Source: Pontivivens ytuae
GTDB lineage: Bacteria; Pseudomonadota; Alphaproteobacteria; Rhodobacterales; Rhodobacteraceae
Length of the DNA: 64,000 nucleotides
Assembly: GCF_015679265.1 (NCBI RefSeq)
Contig: NZ_CP064942.1
Location: forward strand, 124,001 to 188,000
Direction: 5' to 3'
The notes below the pieces were generated by a model. That model searched no databases. It saw only the letters and a program-made list of their open reading frames with translations, and was not told the origin of the DNA. The position numbers and the translations under genes are program-made. Below, piece by piece: positions 63,424 to 64,000 of this stretch (positions are counted from its first letter, which is position 1; the number at the start of each line of letters is the position of its first letter).

Positions 63424-63437
63424 TTCAGGAGAGCCCC

Positions 63438-64000
63438 ATGCCGCACCCCGCCGCACCCTTCCCGATGACCCGTCCCCGCCGCCTGCGCCAGTCCGACTGG
63501 ATGCGCCGCCTGGTGCGGGAGACGCGGCTGAGCGTGGACGACCTGATCTGGCCGCTCTTCGTCGTCGATGGCGAGGGGGTGCGCCAGCCGATCGAATCCA
63601 TGCCCGGCGTCGAGCGGGTCAGCGTCGATCTGGTGGCGGAAAAGGCGAACGAGGCGGCGGGCCTCGGCATCCCCTGCATCGCGCTCTTTCCCTATACCGA
63701 CCCGGCGGTAAAGACGCCGGGGGCGGAGGAGGCGTGGAACCCCGACAACCTCGTGAATCGCGCCACCCGCGAGATCAAGAAGCAGGTGCTCGACATCGGC
63801 GTGATGCTCGATGTCGCACTCGATCCCTACAACTCCGACGGCCATGACGGGTTCCTGCGCGACGGCGTTGTGCTCAATGACGAGAGCCTGATGGGGCTTG
63901 AGAAGCAGGCCCTGGCCCATGCGGAGGCCGGCGCGGATATCCTCGGGCCCTCGGACATGATGGACGGGCGGGTCGCGATCATCCGGCAGGCGCTGGAGGC
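63438..64000 (+). CDS. hemB: Delta-aminolevulinic acid dehydratase (porphobilinogen synthase), 3' end off the window
   Basis: 187 codons are visible from ATG 63438 and the frame is open at the edge; complete proteins are about 330 residues. Family start RPRRLRQSDWMRRLVRET, PLFVVDGEGVRQPIESMPG, and the metal region LDVALDPYNSDGHDG, where the zinc-type enzymes have three cysteines. This marks the Mg-type (non-Cys) class usual in Alphaproteobacteria. It joins two 5-aminolevulinate molecules into porphobilinogen, an early step to heme and chlorophylls. A striking inverted repeat precedes it. Confidence 0.95.
   Translation, partial: MPHPAAPFPMTRPRRLRQSDWMRRLVRETRLSVDDLIWPLFVVDGEGVRQPIESMPGVERVSVDLVAEKANEAAGLGIPCIALFPYTDPAVKTPGAEEAWNPDNLVNRATREIKKQVLDIGVMLDVALDPYNSDGHDGFLRDGVVLNDESLMGLEKQALAHAEAGADILGPSDMMDGRVAIIRQALE

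Noticed and set aside
1..64000. CRISPR array, prophage, rRNA or intact insertion sequence
   Set aside because: No regularly spaced repeats, no phage or transposase-like proteins and no rRNA segments were seen on either strand.

Overview
The window is a continuous stretch of high-GC, gene-dense chromosome. Its gene order points to a Rhodobacterales (Roseobacter/Rhodobacter-type) alphaproteobacterium: amidase next to an RNase E whose S1 domain carries a long acidic insert; ribE-ribBX-ribH-nusB; a small twin-TM protein, cobalamin adenosyltransferase, etfB, etfA and, further on, 3-hydroxybutyryl-CoA dehydrogenase; a ChrR-family anti-sigma factor; and a hemB with the non-cysteine metal site. I see no rRNA, tRNA, CRISPR array, prophage or intact insertion sequence. 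Both ends cut a gene: amiC on the left and hemB on the right.

Layout. 1-4.5 kb: amiC and rne diverge around a long rne leader. 4.5-8.9 kb: capsule export and linker genes kpsS-kpsD-kpsC on the minus strand. 9-12.9 kb: riboflavin genes and nusB on the plus strand; the second enzyme is a RibBX variant whose GTP cyclohydrolase half has lost its metal cysteines. 12.9-18.2 kb: membrane proteins, a DUF898 + M48 protease pair and parC. 18.3-24.2 kb: the electron-transfer flavoprotein / beta-oxidation block. 24.3-29.8 kb: PhoD, AlaX, CysK, a 5'-truncated macrodomain gene beside a 21-bp inverted repeat, and a GGCT-NUDIX fusion. 29.8-34.2 kb: an ECF11-type promoter ahead of a ChrR-like protein without its zinc cysteines, a DUF6134 protein, an SDR, and then a corrinoid-activating ASKHA protein. 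34.4-36.4 kb: three tandem secreted fasciclin proteins. 36.5-43.3 kb: a livHMGF-type transporter with an acyl-CoA ligase and a substrate-binding protein. 43.6-46.9 kb: Entner-Doudoroff edd-eda plus an SDR. 47-50.4 kb: DUF502, an endonuclease/exonuclease/phosphatase protein and a YejA-like binding protein. 50.5-52.7 kb: a probable small RNA, then bdhA and a patatin (ketone-body/PHB metabolism). 52.9-58.9 kb: an unknown membrane protein, a PPOX-type flavoprotein, a low-GC orphan membrane gene, an XRE-cupin regulator, an AMP ligase, a DsbA-family protein and a HugZ-like protein. 58.9-64 kb: a small acidic anchored protein, mfd, a membrane protein and hemB.

The most interesting items not explained by ordinary genes are: the free-standing small-RNA-like unit at 50.45-50.56 kb; the degenerate ChrR with its ECF11 promoter; the intergenic hairpin repeat whose two full copies (34.2 and 37.7 kb) differ by a compensatory base change; the 28-bp inverted repeat abutting the hemB ribosome-binding site; the shared upstream box of two fasciclin genes; and two inverted-repeat elements at 27.7 and 40.5 kb. 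No wholly new multi-gene system is evident; most genes are housekeeping or metabolic.
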